This document shows positions 11,353 to 20,267 of a DNA stretch of 64,000 nt, piece after piece. The translations under genes were made by a program, and so were the position numbers. The first letter of the stretch is position 1; every line of letters starts with the position of its first letter. The notes under the pieces were generated by a model, which saw only the letters and a list, made by a program, of their open reading frames with translations, did not search any database and was not told the DNA's origin. Source of the stretch: Rummeliibacillus sp. POC4 (lineage in GTDB: Bacteria > Bacillota > Bacilli > Bacillales_A > Planococcaceae); assembly GCF_003576525.1 (NCBI RefSeq), contig NZ_QWUA01000004.1, forward strand, positions 149,651-213,650. The letters are read 5' to 3'.

Positions 11353-12300
11353 ATGAAAGTTATTCAACTGATGTACCCTTATCAAATCAGTTCAGATAAA
11401 ATCGAGGGCCCATATTCTTTAGCAATTGGATTCTTCGATGGGGTTCATCGTGGGCACCAAGCTGTTATTAAACAAGCAAAGAAACAAGCAGAGCAAAAAA
11501 ATTTAAAATTAGCCGTTATGACGTTTGATCCACATCCATCGATTGTGTTAGGACAACGTAAGGAACAGGTATTTTATATTACGCCTTTAAAACAAAAATT
11601 AGAGATACTAGAAGAACTTGAAGTAGATACTGTATTTGTTGTTCGATTTACTTCTGACTTTGCTAAGTTAAGTCCACAACAATTTGTTGATATATTTATT
11701 CGCAATTTAACGATTAAACATGTTACAGCAGGATTCGACTTTACATTTGGTGCAATGGGACGTGGTACGATGAAGGATTTACATGAAATGAGTAATGGAG
11801 ATTACGAAGTATCTATAGTTGAAAAACAGCAACAGGATTCTGATAAGATTAGTTCAACACGTATCCGACATGCCTTAAAAGAAGGAGATATGGAGTTAGT
11901 ACGTGAACTTCTTGGAAGACCTTATCAAATTCCTGGTATCGTAGTACACGGAGATAAACGTGGCCGTCAAATTGGCTTTCCAACTGCGAATGTACAAGAA
12001 GCTGAAGGAACATTCATCCCTGCTATTGGCGTATACGCTGTAAGATTACAAGTGCAAAATGAATGGCATGATGGCGTATGTAATGTAGGGTATAAACCAA
12101 CATTTAAAAATCCTGATGAAAAGAATTTAACTATTGAAGTATTTATTAATAATTTTGATAAGAATATCTACGGTGAAGAAGTTAAAGTGGATTGGTATAA
12201 ATATCTTCGTGGCGAGAAAAAATTTGATGGGATAGATTCATTAAAGGCACAAATTGAATTAGATAAAGAAAGTGCAATGGAATATTTAAGTCATTGCTAA
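11353..12300 (+). CDS. ribF: Bifunctional riboflavin kinase/FAD synthetase
   Basis: Converts riboflavin to FMN and FMN to FAD. 315 residues. The N-terminal nucleotidyltransferase domain shows IGFFDGVHRGHQ, TFDPHP and SSTRIR; the C-terminal kinase domain shows GDKRGRQIGFPTANV and GVYAVRLQ. The start has GGAGG nine bases upstream. Paired with truB as in other Bacillales. Confidence 0.96.
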   Translation: MKVIQLMYPYQISSDKIEGPYSLAIGFFDGVHRGHQAVIKQAKKQAEQKNLKLAVMTFDPHPSIVLGQRKEQVFYITPLKQKLEILEELEVDTVFVVRFTSDFAKLSPQQFVDIFIRNLTIKHVTAGFDFTFGAMGRGTMKDLHEMSNGDYEVSIVEKQQQDSDKISSTRIRHALKEGDMELVRELLGRPYQIPGIVVHGDKRGRQIGFPTANVQEAEGTFIPAIGVYAVRLQVQNEWHDGVCNVGYKPTFKNPDEKNLTIEVFINNFDKNIYGEEVKVDWYKYLRGEKKFDGIDSLKAQIELDKESAMEYLSHC

Positions 12301-12323
12301 TTCACTTAACCAATTAAATATAG

Positions 12324-12352
12324 TTGCATGAGCATCATCTTTATGTTAATAT
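12324..12352 (+). promoter_or_regulatory. Candidate sigma-A promoter of rpsO
   Basis: TTGCAT, 17 bases, TAATAT, with TGT before the -10. The predicted transcript has a leader of about 100 bases. A six-pair hairpin (AGTGAT/ATCACT, 12359-12382) opens this leader; S15 represses its own mRNA through leader RNA in several bacteria, so autoregulation is possible but not shown here. Confidence 0.5.
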
Positions 12353-12461
12353 TTTTAAAGTGATTTGTTTGCGCATATCACTAAACCTTTACTTGGCACA
12401 TCGAATCACCAACGTGTTGCTCAGTAATTGGGGATATTTCAATTTTTAGGAGGTGAATAGG

Positions 12462-12731
12462 ATGGCACTAACAAAAGAACGTAAAAACGAAATCATTGCT
12501 GAATTCCGTACACACGAAAGTGATACTGGTTCACCAGAAGTTCAAATCGCTGTCCTTACGGAAGAGATTAACAACTTAAACGAACATTTACGTGTTCACA
12601 AAAAAGACCACCACTCTCGTCGCGGTTTATTCAAAATGGTTGGACGTCGTCGTAACTTATTAAAATATTTACGTGAAAATGACGTACCACGTTACCGTGA
12701 AATCATTACAAAACTCGGCTTACGTCGATAA
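12462..12731 (+). CDS. rpsO: 30S ribosomal protein S15
   Basis: Primary 16S rRNA-binding protein of the 30S platform. 89 residues, the standard length, with [33 protein letters not shown] and [21 protein letters not shown]. The start is the ATG at 12462 after AGGAGGTGAATAGG; an in-frame GTG nine bases earlier lies inside the ribosome site and is rejected. A strong terminator follows the stop. Confidence 0.98.
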   Translation: MALTKERKNEIIAEFRTHESDTGSPEVQIAVLTEEINNLNEHLRVHKKDHHSRRGLFKMVGRRRNLLKYLRENDVPRYREIITKLGLRR

Positions 12732-12744
12732 AATGCACTTTTGT

Positions 12745-12773
12745 GAAAGCGGGCTTGTCCCGCTTTTTCTTTA
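12745..12773 (+). terminator. Terminator after rpsO
   Basis: AAAGCGGG pairs with CCCGCTTT around a five-base loop, followed by TTTTTCTTT. Confidence 0.85.
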
Positions 12774-12861
12774 TGCTTCTATAATTCCATCTATAAATAC
12801 AACCTCCTAGATCCTAATAGAAGTTGAATTTAGAGAAATGTTTCGCAATGCATAATAATTT

Positions 12862-12890
12862 TTGATAAACTACAAGTAACTACATAACAT
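12862..12890 (+). promoter_or_regulatory. Candidate sigma-A promoter of pnp
   Basis: TTGATA, 17 bases, TAACAT. It lies between the rpsO terminator and the pnp ribosome site, giving a leader of about 40 bases. Confidence 0.45.
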
Positions 12891-12937
12891 AAATATATAT
12901 GTCATTAGGTTTTCTTTTTAAGAGAGGAGTTCAATAC

Positions 12938-15046
12938 ATGGACGAAAAAAAGGTTTTTACCTATGAATGGGCAGGACGACCTTTACAAATTGAAGTTGGT
13001 CAGCTCGCAAAACAAGCTAATGGGGCGGTTATGGTTCGTTATGGAGAATCGGCTGTATTATGTAATGCAACGATGTCTAAACAACCTAAACAAGCAGATT
13101 TCTTCCCATTAACAGTTAACTATGAAGAAAAATTATATGCTGCTGGTAAAATTCCAGGAGGCTTTATCAAACGTGAAGGACGTCCTTCTGAGAAAGCAAT
13201 ATTAACATCTCGATTAATTGACCGTCCAATTCGTCCTCTTTTCCCGGACGGATTCCGTAACGAAGTACAAGTAATCTCTATGGTAATGTCAGCAGATGCT
13301 GATTGTAGTACTGAAATGGCAGCAATGCTTGGATCATCATTAGCGCTTATGGTATCTGATATTCCATTTGATGGACCAATTGCTGGCGTTCAAGTAGGTA
13401 TGATTAATGACGAATTCATTGTGAACCCTACAGTTGAACAATGGAAAGACTCTGTCATCAATTTGACAGTTGCAGGTACAAAAGATGCGATTAATATGGT
13501 TGAAGCCGGTGCGTTAGAAGTACCAGAAGAAACTATGCTTGAAGCAATCATGTTCGGTCATGAAGAAATCAAAAAATTGATCGCATTCCAAGAAAAAGTA
13601 ACTGCTGAAGCTGGTAAAGAAAAAATCGAAGTAGTTCTTCATGAATTAGATCCAGAACTAACTGCATCTATTACTTCTGAATATGAAGAAAAAATGAATG
13701 CAGCTATCCAAACTCACGAAAAACATGCTCGTGATGAAGCAATTGAAGCTGTTAAAGCAGAAGTTGTAGCGAAATTTGAAGAACAAGAAGCAGACGAAGA
13801 TACTTTAAAACAAGTAAATCAAATTTTAGATAAAATGGTAAAAGAAGAAGTTCGTCGTTTAATCACAGAAGAAAAAATCCGCCCTGATGGCCGTAAATTG
13901 GATGAAATTCGTCCATTATCTTCTGAAGTAGGCTTACTACCACGTGCTCATGGTTCAGGCTTATTCACTCGTGGACAAACTCAAGCGTTATCTATTTGTA
14001 CTTTAGGCGCATTAAGCGACGTACAAATTATTGATGGTCTTGGAGTTGAAGAGTCTAAACGATTCATGCACCATTATAACTTCCCACAATTCTCTGTAGG
14101 TGAAACTGGTCCAATTCGTGCACCAGGTCGTCGTGAAATTGGTCATGGTGCTCTAGGTGAACGTGCATTATCAGCAATTATTCCAGATGAAAAAGACTTC
14201 CCTTACACTATTCGTTGTGTATCTGAAGTGTTGGAATCTAATGGATCTACTTCACAAGCAAGTATTTGTGGCTCATGTCTTGCACTTATGGATGCAGGTG
14301 TTCCAATTAAAGCGCCTGTAGCTGGTATTGCAATGGGACTTGTCAAAAAAGGCGATTATTATTCAATCTTAACTGATATCCAAGGTATGGAAGATCACCT
14401 TGGTGATATGGACTTTAAAGTAGCAGGTACTGCTAAAGGTGTAACTGCACTTCAAATGGATATTAAAATTGATGGACTTTCTCGTGAAATCCTCCATGAA
14501 GCTTTAGTTCAAGCAAAACGTGGTCGTATGATTATTCTCGATTCAATGCTTGCAACACTTTCTGGCCCAAGAGAACATCTTTCAAAATATGCACCAAAAA
14601 TCAAAAGTATTCATATTAATCCAGATAAAATCCGCGATGTTATCGGACCTGGTGGTAAACAAATCAATAAAATTATCGAAGAAACTGGCGTGAAGATTGA
14701 TACTGAACAAGATGGTACTATATTCATCTCATCTTCAGATGAAGAAATGATTACACGTGCAAAAGGCATCATTGAAAATATTGTTCGCGAAGCAAAAGTT
14801 GGCGAATACTATATGGGTAAAGTAAAACGTATTGAAAAATTCGGCGCATTCCTTGAAATTTTCCCAGGAAAAGACGGTTTACTTCACATTTCTGAAATTC
14901 AAGAAGAACGTACAAAAGCTGTGGAAGATGTATTGAAAATTGACGATGAATTATTAGTAAAAGTCATCGAAATCGATCGCCAAGGTCGCGTTAATTTATC
15001 TCGTAAAGCAGTGCTTAAAGAAGAAAAAGAACGTCAAGAAAAATAA
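12938..15046 (+). CDS. pnp: Polyribonucleotide nucleotidyltransferase (PNPase)
   Basis: Phosphorolytic 3'-5' exoribonuclease, active as a trimeric ring. 702 residues from the ATG at 12938, which follows AGAGGAG; upstream extension to 12899 is unsupported. Two RNase PH domains ([33 protein letters not shown]; then FTRGQTQAL and [22 protein letters not shown]), a KH domain ([18 protein letters not shown]) and a C-terminal S1 domain ([23 protein letters not shown]). In B. subtilis a polysaccharide deacetylase gene follows; here mlpA is next. Confidence 0.97.
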   Translation: MDEKKVFTYEWAGRPLQIEVGQLAKQANGAVMVRYGESAVLCNATMSKQPKQADFFPLTVNYEEKLYAAGKIPGGFIKREGRPSEKAILTSRLIDRPIRPLFPDGFRNEVQVISMVMSADADCSTEMAAMLGSSLALMVSDIPFDGPIAGVQVGMINDEFIVNPTVEQWKDSVINLTVAGTKDAINMVEAGALEVPEETMLEAIMFGHEEIKKLIAFQEKVTAEAGKEKIEVVLHELDPELTASITSEYEEKMNAAIQTHEKHARDEAIEAVKAEVVAKFEEQEADEDTLKQVNQILDKMVKEEVRRLITEEKIRPDGRKLDEIRPLSSEVGLLPRAHGSGLFTRGQTQALSICTLGALSDVQIIDGLGVEESKRFMHHYNFPQFSVGETGPIRAPGRREIGHGALGERALSAIIPDEKDFPYTIRCVSEVLESNGSTSQASICGSCLALMDAGVPIKAPVAGIAMGLVKKGDYYSILTDIQGMEDHLGDMDFKVAGTAKGVTALQMDIKIDGLSREILHEALVQAKRGRMIILDSMLATLSGPREHLSKYAPKIKSIHINPDKIRDVIGPGGKQINKIIEETGVKIDTEQDGTIFISSSDEEMITRAKGIIENIVREAKVGEYYMGKVKRIEKFGAFLEIFPGKDGLLHISEIQEERTKAVEDVLKIDDELLVKVIEIDRQGRVNLSRKAVLKEEKERQEK

Positions 15047-15092
15047 TAGCGGAAATATTATAGCTATCGCATCATCATTACAAAATAAAATC

Positions 15093-15138
15093 ACGAGGTT
15101 GCCAGTAATAGAACTCTACTACTGCAGCCTCGTTTTTA
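15093..15138 (+). terminator. Terminator between pnp and mlpA
   Basis: ACGAGG pairs with CCTCGT, and the helix continues through a G-U pair and a one-base bulge to AGTA/TACT; TTTTT follows. The mlpA ribosome site begins only a few bases after the T-run. Confidence 0.75.
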
Positions 15139-15156
15139 CATTAAGGAGGATATTAC

Positions 15157-16386
15157 ATGGTAAAAAAATATACATGTCCAAACGGTGTACGTATTTTAGT
15201 GGAAAAGTTACCCTATGTGCGTTCTGTATCAATGGGGATTTGGGTCAATGTTGGATCTGGAAACGAAAGCCCAGAAGAAAATGGGCTTACCCATTTTATC
15301 GAACATATGCTATTTAAAGGTACATATAGTAGAACAGCTAAAGAAATTGCAGAATCCTTTGATCGAATTGGAGGACAATTAAATGCTTTTACATCTAAAG
15401 AAAATACTTGCTATTATGCAGTAACGCTTGATCATCATGCTGAGAAAGCTATTACAATATTAGCAGATATGTTCTTCCATTCGAAATTTACTGATGCGGA
15501 TATTGAAAAAGAACGACAAGTTATTTTTGAAGAGATGGCAATGGTGGAAGATACACCTGATGATGATGTAGATGAACGCCTCTGGAATACTATGTATCCT
15601 ACTCATCCAATAGGCGCACCAATACTTGGAACAGAAGAAACGTTAGAAACATTTACGAAAGAAAAGATTGAATCTTATATGTACGAAAATTACACGCCAG
15701 ATAAAGTTGTAATTTCTGTTGCGGGAAATGTATCAGATGATCTAGTCAATAAAATCATCTCTTTATTTGACCAATTTCAAAACAAAAGCCATCATTCGAA
15801 AATTCTTAAAGCGCCACCTGTATTTAGAGCAGGGAATATAGAAAAAGAAAGTAATACAGAGCAATCACATATAGCGATTGGATTTGAAGGTTTAACAGTA
15901 AAAGATCCGGATTTAGTAAGCTTACTAGTCGTAAATAATATTTTAGGTGATACAACATCTTCTAGATTATTTCAGCAAATTCGAGAGGAGCAAGCATTAG
16001 CATACTCCATTTTCTCTTATTATTCTGCATATGAACATGCAGGTGCTTTTATGATTTATGGGGGGACTTCACCAGAAAAACTTACGGTGCTTGAGGAAAC
16101 AATACTAAAAATTACAGAGAAGATGGTAAAAGACGGAGTATCACCAATCGAAATACAGTATGCTAAAGAACAGTTAGAAAGTAATTTATTATTAGGGCTC
16201 GAAACATCAAATGACTTTATGAATCGCAACGCTAAAAACGAGCTGCTTTATGGTGAAGAAAAAACTGTAGAGCAAACGTTAAAAGAGTTATATGCAGTAG
16301 ATGAAGAAAGTGTAAATCGTGTGATACAAAGGCTTTTAACAAAACCATTTGCTCGATCAGTTATTCAACCAGCTAAGGGGATATAA
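15157..16386 (+). CDS. mlpA: M16-family zinc peptidase MlpA (YmxG)
   Basis: Processing-peptidase-like zinc protease. 409 residues, two M16 halves. The inverted zinc motif HFIEH is at residues 46-50 and the downstream glutamate region (ERQVIFEEMAMVEDTPDD) is present, so the enzyme should be active. The C-terminal half has the usual RY-type pattern (SSRLFQQIREEQALAYSIFSYYS). The ATG follows AAGGAGG. The stop codon lies inside the stem of the terminator at 16371. Confidence 0.93.
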   Translation: MVKKYTCPNGVRILVEKLPYVRSVSMGIWVNVGSGNESPEENGLTHFIEHMLFKGTYSRTAKEIAESFDRIGGQLNAFTSKENTCYYAVTLDHHAEKAITILADMFFHSKFTDADIEKERQVIFEEMAMVEDTPDDDVDERLWNTMYPTHPIGAPILGTEETLETFTKEKIESYMYENYTPDKVVISVAGNVSDDLVNKIISLFDQFQNKSHHSKILKAPPVFRAGNIEKESNTEQSHIAIGFEGLTVKDPDLVSLLVVNNILGDTTSSRLFQQIREEQALAYSIFSYYSAYEHAGAFMIYGGTSPEKLTVLEETILKITEKMVKDGVSPIEIQYAKEQLESNLLLGLETSNDFMNRNAKNELLYGEEKTVEQTLKELYAVDEESVNRVIQRLLTKPFARSVIQPAKGI

Positions 16387-16409
16387 GAATTATCTCCTTA
16401 GCTTTTTTT
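16371..16409 (+). terminator. Terminator overlapping the mlpA stop codon
   Basis: AGCTAAGGGGATA pairs with TATCTCCTTAGCT (13 pairs, one G-U), followed by TTTTTTT. The left arm encodes the last residues of MlpA and the TAA lies at its foot. Confidence 0.85.
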
Positions 16410-16412
16410 ATG

Positions 16413-16441
16413 CACGGGAAAAGCTTCGACTTCATACACTG
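16413..16441 (+). promoter_or_regulatory. Candidate sigma-K promoter of ymxH-dpaAB
   Basis: CACG, 16 bases, CATACACTG resembles the mother-cell sigma-K pattern (AC at -35, 16 bases, CATAnnnTA at -10) except the last base. It lies between the mlpA terminator and the ymxH ribosome site. dpaAB are known late mother-cell genes in B. subtilis. The same arrangement is found before cotE in this window. Confidence 0.5.
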
Positions 16442-16467
16442 TTAATACGGGAAAAAGGAGGGATTGA

Positions 16468-16737
16468 ATGCTCTTATCAGAGCTTGCAGAGAAAGAGTTG
16501 ATTCAGATTAAAGATGGTGTACGATGTGGGTTGCTCTCAGAGACCGAATGTTTACTAAATGCGAAAACAGGGCAAATCTATGGTTTTGAATTAGTAAATA
16601 AAGGTGTTAAACTACCTTTTAAACAAAAAGAACCTAAGGCGCAATCGTTTATTCCATGGACGGAAATTTCGTTGATTGGTGAAGACCGTATCTTATTTAA
16701 TAAGACGCAACCTTTAACATCGGGGTATACAAAATGA
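16468..16737 (+). CDS. ymxH: PRC-barrel protein of the YlmC/YmxH family
   Basis: Small PRC-barrel-like protein of unknown function, 89 residues, regularly linked to sporulation genes. LLSELAEKELIQIKDGVRCGLLSETECLLNAKTGQI is the family pattern, and the C-terminus reads IPWTEISLIGEDRILF. The ATG follows AAAAAGGAGGG. Its TGA overlaps the dpaA ATG by four bases. Confidence 0.88.
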   Translation: MLLSELAEKELIQIKDGVRCGLLSETECLLNAKTGQIYGFELVNKGVKLPFKQKEPKAQSFIPWTEISLIGEDRILFNKTQPLTSGYTK

Positions 16738-17534
16738 GTACAGAATCATGGCTGATATTAGGAAAGGATTTACGTTTTAAAGAGTTAGCGTTACAACTTT
16801 CGCTGGATTTCAATAATGTTATTTATAAATATACAGATCAATGGAATGATGAGATACAGCAAATAATAATGACGGAAAGGCCAGAGAGAATTGTATTGCC
16901 GATCCATGCAGTTGATTTACCTAAATTTGCTTTTGAATCATTACCAAAAGAGACAGCGATATTCGTTGGAAAAAGCAATCAAAGTTTACAGCAAGAACTT
17001 CGATATTTAGATGAGAAACATATTATCCATTATTTACAAGATGAATCTTATATATGGCTAAATGCAAGACTAACATCAGAAGGGATGCTTTGTGCTTTTT
17101 ATGAACTTGAATCCGCTTCTGTTTATGGAAAATCCTTTTATATTACGGGATTTGGAAGAGTCGCTAAAATGCTCGCATTCATGTTACACAGATTAGGCGC
17201 AAATGTGCATATTTTAGCACGTTCAAATAGTCAAATTCAAGAAGCAATTGCTTATGGTTATGTTGCTTCCCAACTAATCCCTGAAAATATTAAAGAACAT
17301 TATTATTTAATCAATACAATACCAAATAAATGGTTAAATGAAGATTTCCATCAACAATTAGATGAAGAAACTAAGATTTTTGATTTAGCTTCAGCACCAG
17401 GATGTTTAAATATAGAAAGTGATATCAATTATACATTATTACCAGGACTACCAGGAAAGTATTTTCCACAGGATGCAGCGGATTTATTGGCACAAGTAAT
17501 CATACGAAAAAACAACGAATTAAGGGAGGGATGA
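16734..17534 (+). CDS. dpaA: Dipicolinate synthase subunit A
   Basis: NAD(P)-binding subunit of dipicolinate synthase (SpoVFA), which makes the spore-core chelator from dihydrodipicolinate in the mother cell. 266 residues, shorter at the N-terminus than B. subtilis DpaA (close to 300). The Rossmann motif is FYITGFGRVAKMLAFMLHRLGANVHILARS (residues about 137-166), followed by INTIPNKWL and LLPGLPGKYFPQDAADLLA. The start overlaps the ymxH stop (ATGA), and dpaB begins one base after its stop. The N-terminal part is divergent, but the locus makes the assignment firm. Confidence 0.92.
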   Translation: MSTESWLILGKDLRFKELALQLSLDFNNVIYKYTDQWNDEIQQIIMTERPERIVLPIHAVDLPKFAFESLPKETAIFVGKSNQSLQQELRYLDEKHIIHYLQDESYIWLNARLTSEGMLCAFYELESASVYGKSFYITGFGRVAKMLAFMLHRLGANVHILARSNSQIQEAIAYGYVASQLIPENIKEHYYLINTIPNKWLNEDFHQQLDEETKIFDLASAPGCLNIESDINYTLLPGLPGKYFPQDAADLLAQVIIRKNNELREG

Positions 17535-17535
17535 T

Positions 17536-18123
17536 ATGTTAGATGGAAAACGCGTAGGACTAGGAATTACTGCATCACACTGTACTTATGCTGATGTTAT
17601 ACCTAAAATCACCTCGCTAACTGATTTAGGAGCAACGGTTGTACCGATTATTACGCATTCGGTACTAACGGCAGCAACACGTTTTGGAACAGGTGACGAG
17701 TGGATTGAGAAAATCGAAACGCTAGCAGGGCATAAAGTCATTAAAAGTATAGTAGAAGCAGAACCTTTTGGACCTTCAAATCCATTAGATTGTATGGTCA
17801 TAGCACCTATGACTGGGAATTCTATTAGTAAATTTGCAAATGCATCAACAGATTCGCCAGTATTGATGGCAGCAAAAGCAACATTAAGAAATGGGAGTCC
17901 TGTAGTATTAGGAATTTCGACAAATGATGCTCTTGGTTTAAATGGAGTAAATGTTATGAAATTGTTAAATACAAAAAATATCTTTTTTATTCCTTTTGGT
18001 CAAGATGATCCTATTAACAAGCCGAATTCGTTGATTTCGGATTTTACACAGTTAGCTGACACAGTAAAGGCATCTTTAGAAAAGAAACAATTACAGCCTT
18101 TAATAATTCAATATACTAAATAA
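17536..18123 (+). CDS. dpaB: Dipicolinate synthase subunit B (flavoprotein)
   Basis: Flavoprotein-fold partner of DpaA (SpoVFB). 195 residues. LGITASHCTYADVIP is the family N-terminus; DCMVIAPMTGNSISKFANASTDSPVLMAAKATLR is the flavoprotein signature and FGQDDPINKPNSLISDF lies near the C-terminus. AAGGGAGGG lies within the end of dpaA, so translation is coupled. Confidence 0.95.
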   Translation: MLDGKRVGLGITASHCTYADVIPKITSLTDLGATVVPIITHSVLTAATRFGTGDEWIEKIETLAGHKVIKSIVEAEPFGPSNPLDCMVIAPMTGNSISKFANASTDSPVLMAAKATLRNGSPVVLGISTNDALGLNGVNVMKLLNTKNIFFIPFGQDDPINKPNSLISDFTQLADTVKASLEKKQLQPLIIQYTK

Positions 18124-18149
18124 TTTAAAAATTATATAAATATTCTATA

Positions 18150-18163
18150 AATTGTGATACAAT
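18150..18163 (+). promoter_or_regulatory. Extended -10 promoter of asd
   Basis: TGATACAAT gives a TACAAT -10 with an upstream TGn; no good -35 is seen. It would give asd, needed in growing cells, expression independent of the spore-specific dpaAB genes. Confidence 0.45.
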
Positions 18164-18199
18164 AGCGCCATTATCGAAAGATTAGTTGAGGAGAGATGT

Positions 18200-19243
18200 A
18201 TGATGACTAAAGAATATACAGTAGCAGTAGTTGGAGCTACAGGTGCAGTAGGAACAAAAATGATGGAACAACTTGCTAAGCGTAATTTTCCAGTAGGTAA
18301 GTTAAAACTATTAGCATCTAAGCGTTCTGCTGGTAAGGAACTAACATTTAATGGTCAAACATACACTATTGAAGAAGCTACTCCAGAAGCATTTGAAGGA
18401 GTAGATATTGCTTTATTTAGTGCAGGGGGAGCAGTTTCAAAGGCATTAGCACCAGCTGCAGCAGAACGTGGAGCAGTTGTTATAGATAACACAAGTGCGT
18501 TCCGTATGGATCCGGAAGTTCCTTTAGTAGTTCCAGAAGTAAACCCACAAGATATTGCAGAACATAAAGGAATTATTGCAAATCCAAACTGTTCAACAAT
18601 TCAAATGGTTGCAGCCTTAGAGCCGATTCGTCAAGCGTATGGTCTAAAAAATTTAATCGTCTCTACATATCAAGCCGTATCAGGATCAGGTATAAGTGCA
18701 ATAGAAGAACTAAAAGAACAAAGCTTGAAATTTGATCATCCAAAAGATGTTGAAGCACATATTCTACCTGTAAAAGGTGATAAAAAACATTATCCAATCG
18801 CTCGTAATGTTATCCCTCAAATTGACGTATTCACGGAAAACGGGTTCACCTATGAAGAGATGAAAATGATAAATGAAACAAAAAAAATTATGCACGCACA
18901 AGATCTTCCAGTTGCAGCAACTTGTGTACGTGTCCCTGTAGTAGCTGGACATTCAGAGTCTGTTTATATTGAAATCGAACAATCAGGTGTTACTGCTGAA
19001 GATATTAAAAATGTTCTTCAAGGAGCGCCTGGTATCATTGTACAAGATGATATAACAGCTCAAGTATATCCAATGCCTATTTTTACGGAAGGCGAAGATG
19101 AAGTATTTGTAGGACGTATCCGAAAAGATTTAGCAAAAGATAATGCGTTCCATCTTTGGGTTGTCTCAGATAACTTGTTAAAAGGAGCAGCATTAAACTC
19201 TATTCAAATTGCCGAAAAAATGATTGAAGATGGATTAATCTAA
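18200..19243 (+). CDS. asd: Aspartate-semialdehyde dehydrogenase
   Basis: Reduces aspartyl phosphate to aspartate semialdehyde for lysine/diaminopimelate, threonine and methionine. 347 residues. NADP-binding [10 protein letters not shown] at the N-terminus; catalytic Cys131 in [21 protein letters not shown] and the HSESVYIEI histidine are present. GAGGAGA precedes two adjacent ATG codons (18200 and 18203) and either could be used. In B. subtilis dapG (aspartokinase) lies between asd and dapA; here only 13 bases separate them. Confidence 0.96.
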   Translation: MMTKEYTVAVVGATGAVGTKMMEQLAKRNFPVGKLKLLASKRSAGKELTFNGQTYTIEEATPEAFEGVDIALFSAGGAVSKALAPAAAERGAVVIDNTSAFRMDPEVPLVVPEVNPQDIAEHKGIIANPNCSTIQMVAALEPIRQAYGLKNLIVSTYQAVSGSGISAIEELKEQSLKFDHPKDVEAHILPVKGDKKHYPIARNVIPQIDVFTENGFTYEEMKMINETKKIMHAQDLPVAATCVRVPVVAGHSESVYIEIEQSGVTAEDIKNVLQGAPGIIVQDDITAQVYPMPIFTEGEDEVFVGRIRKDLAKDNAFHLWVVSDNLLKGAALNSIQIAEKMIEDGLI

Positions 19244-19256
19244 GGAGGCAAAATAA

Positions 19257-20147
19257 GTGGATATTGGTAATATCGCTACTGCTATGATTACACCGTTTCG
19301 TGAAGATGGCACTATCAGCTTTGAAATGCTTTCAGATGTTATTGAACATTTAATAGCTAATGGAACGGATTGCATAGTAGTCTGTGGTACGACAGGTGAA
19401 TCACCGACATTATCACATGATGAAAAGGTAGCTATATTTGATTTTACTGTTAAGAAAGTCAATAATAGAGCCACTATTATTGCAGGTACTGGAAGTAATC
19501 ATACACAAGCTTCAATAGATTTAACAAAAGAGGCTGAAATTGCTGGTGTTGACGGCATTATGTTAGTTGCACCATATTACAACAAACCTAGTCAACGGGG
19601 CATGTATGAGCATTTTGCAGCTATTGCCAACTCAACAAAACTTCCTGTCATGTTATACAATATTCCCGGCCGATCGGTTGTCAATATACAAACACAGACA
19701 ATTATACAGTTAAGTAAAATTCCAAATATCCAAGTTGTTAAAGAAGCGAGCGGAAGTTTAGATCAGATGACTGAAATTATATCTAATACACCAAAAAACT
19801 TCCAAGTGTATTCAGGTGATGATGGTTTGACATTACCATTACTCTCCATAGGTGGAGACGGTGTTGTTTCGGTTGCATCACATATAGTTGGAAATGATAT
19901 GCAAAAAATGATCAAAGCTTTTCATGAAGGTCAACTTGAAAAAGCAGCTACAATTCACCAAGCATTATTACCATTAATCCGTGCGCTATTTGCAACACCG
20001 AGTCCATCCACTCTTAAATATGCATTAACGAAATTAGGAATTGGCTCAGAATATGTCAGATTACCAATTGCTAAGTTAACTGATGAGGAAAAAGCAGCCT
20101 ACGATTTTGCATGGCATGAATACCTGGAAAGACAAAAACAATTTTAG
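19257..20147 (+). CDS. dapA: 4-hydroxy-tetrahydrodipicolinate synthase
   Basis: Condenses pyruvate with aspartate semialdehyde, the first committed step to lysine, diaminopimelate and dipicolinate. 296 residues. Schiff-base Lys162 (VVKEASG) and Tyr134 (LYNIPGRS) are present, as is CGTTGESPTL. The start is GTG at 19257, eight bases after GGAGG. It makes the precursor of the DpaAB substrate, which explains its place here. Confidence 0.96.
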   Translation: MDIGNIATAMITPFREDGTISFEMLSDVIEHLIANGTDCIVVCGTTGESPTLSHDEKVAIFDFTVKKVNNRATIIAGTGSNHTQASIDLTKEAEIAGVDGIMLVAPYYNKPSQRGMYEHFAAIANSTKLPVMLYNIPGRSVVNIQTQTIIQLSKIPNIQVVKEASGSLDQMTEIISNTPKNFQVYSGDDGLTLPLLSIGGDGVVSVASHIVGNDMQKMIKAFHEGQLEKAATIHQALLPLIRALFATPSPSTLKYALTKLGIGSEYVRLPIAKLTDEEKAAYDFAWHEYLERQKQF

Positions 20148-20160
20148 AAAAATTATTTTG

Positions 20161-20191
20161 GAATGGGCAACTTAGCCCATTCTTTTTTTTT
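20161..20191 (+). terminator. Terminator after dapA
   Basis: GAATGGGC pairs with GCCCATTC around a six-base loop and is followed by nine or more T. Confidence 0.9.
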
Positions 20192-20193
20192 GT

Positions 20194-20222
20194 TTGTGAA
20201 AACTCACAACTATCTATATAAT
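20194..20222 (+). promoter_or_regulatory. Sigma-A promoter of rnjB
   Basis: TTGTGA, 17 bases, perfect TATAAT, directly after the dapA terminator. Predicted leader of about 40 bases. Confidence 0.7.
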
Positions 20223-20267
20223 GGGAGTAAGTGGTTTGTGTTCGGGATTATTTTAGGAGGAAATCAA

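Noticed and set aside
12301..12461. rpsO leader considered as a defined S15-binding riboregulator.
   Set aside because: Only one six-pair hairpin is clear; I could not recognise the specific S15 recognition fold, so autoregulation is only mentioned as possible.
15099..15317. A 72-codon frame overlapping the start of mlpA.
   Set aside because: It begins inside the pnp terminator and overlaps the conserved mlpA N-terminus in another frame.
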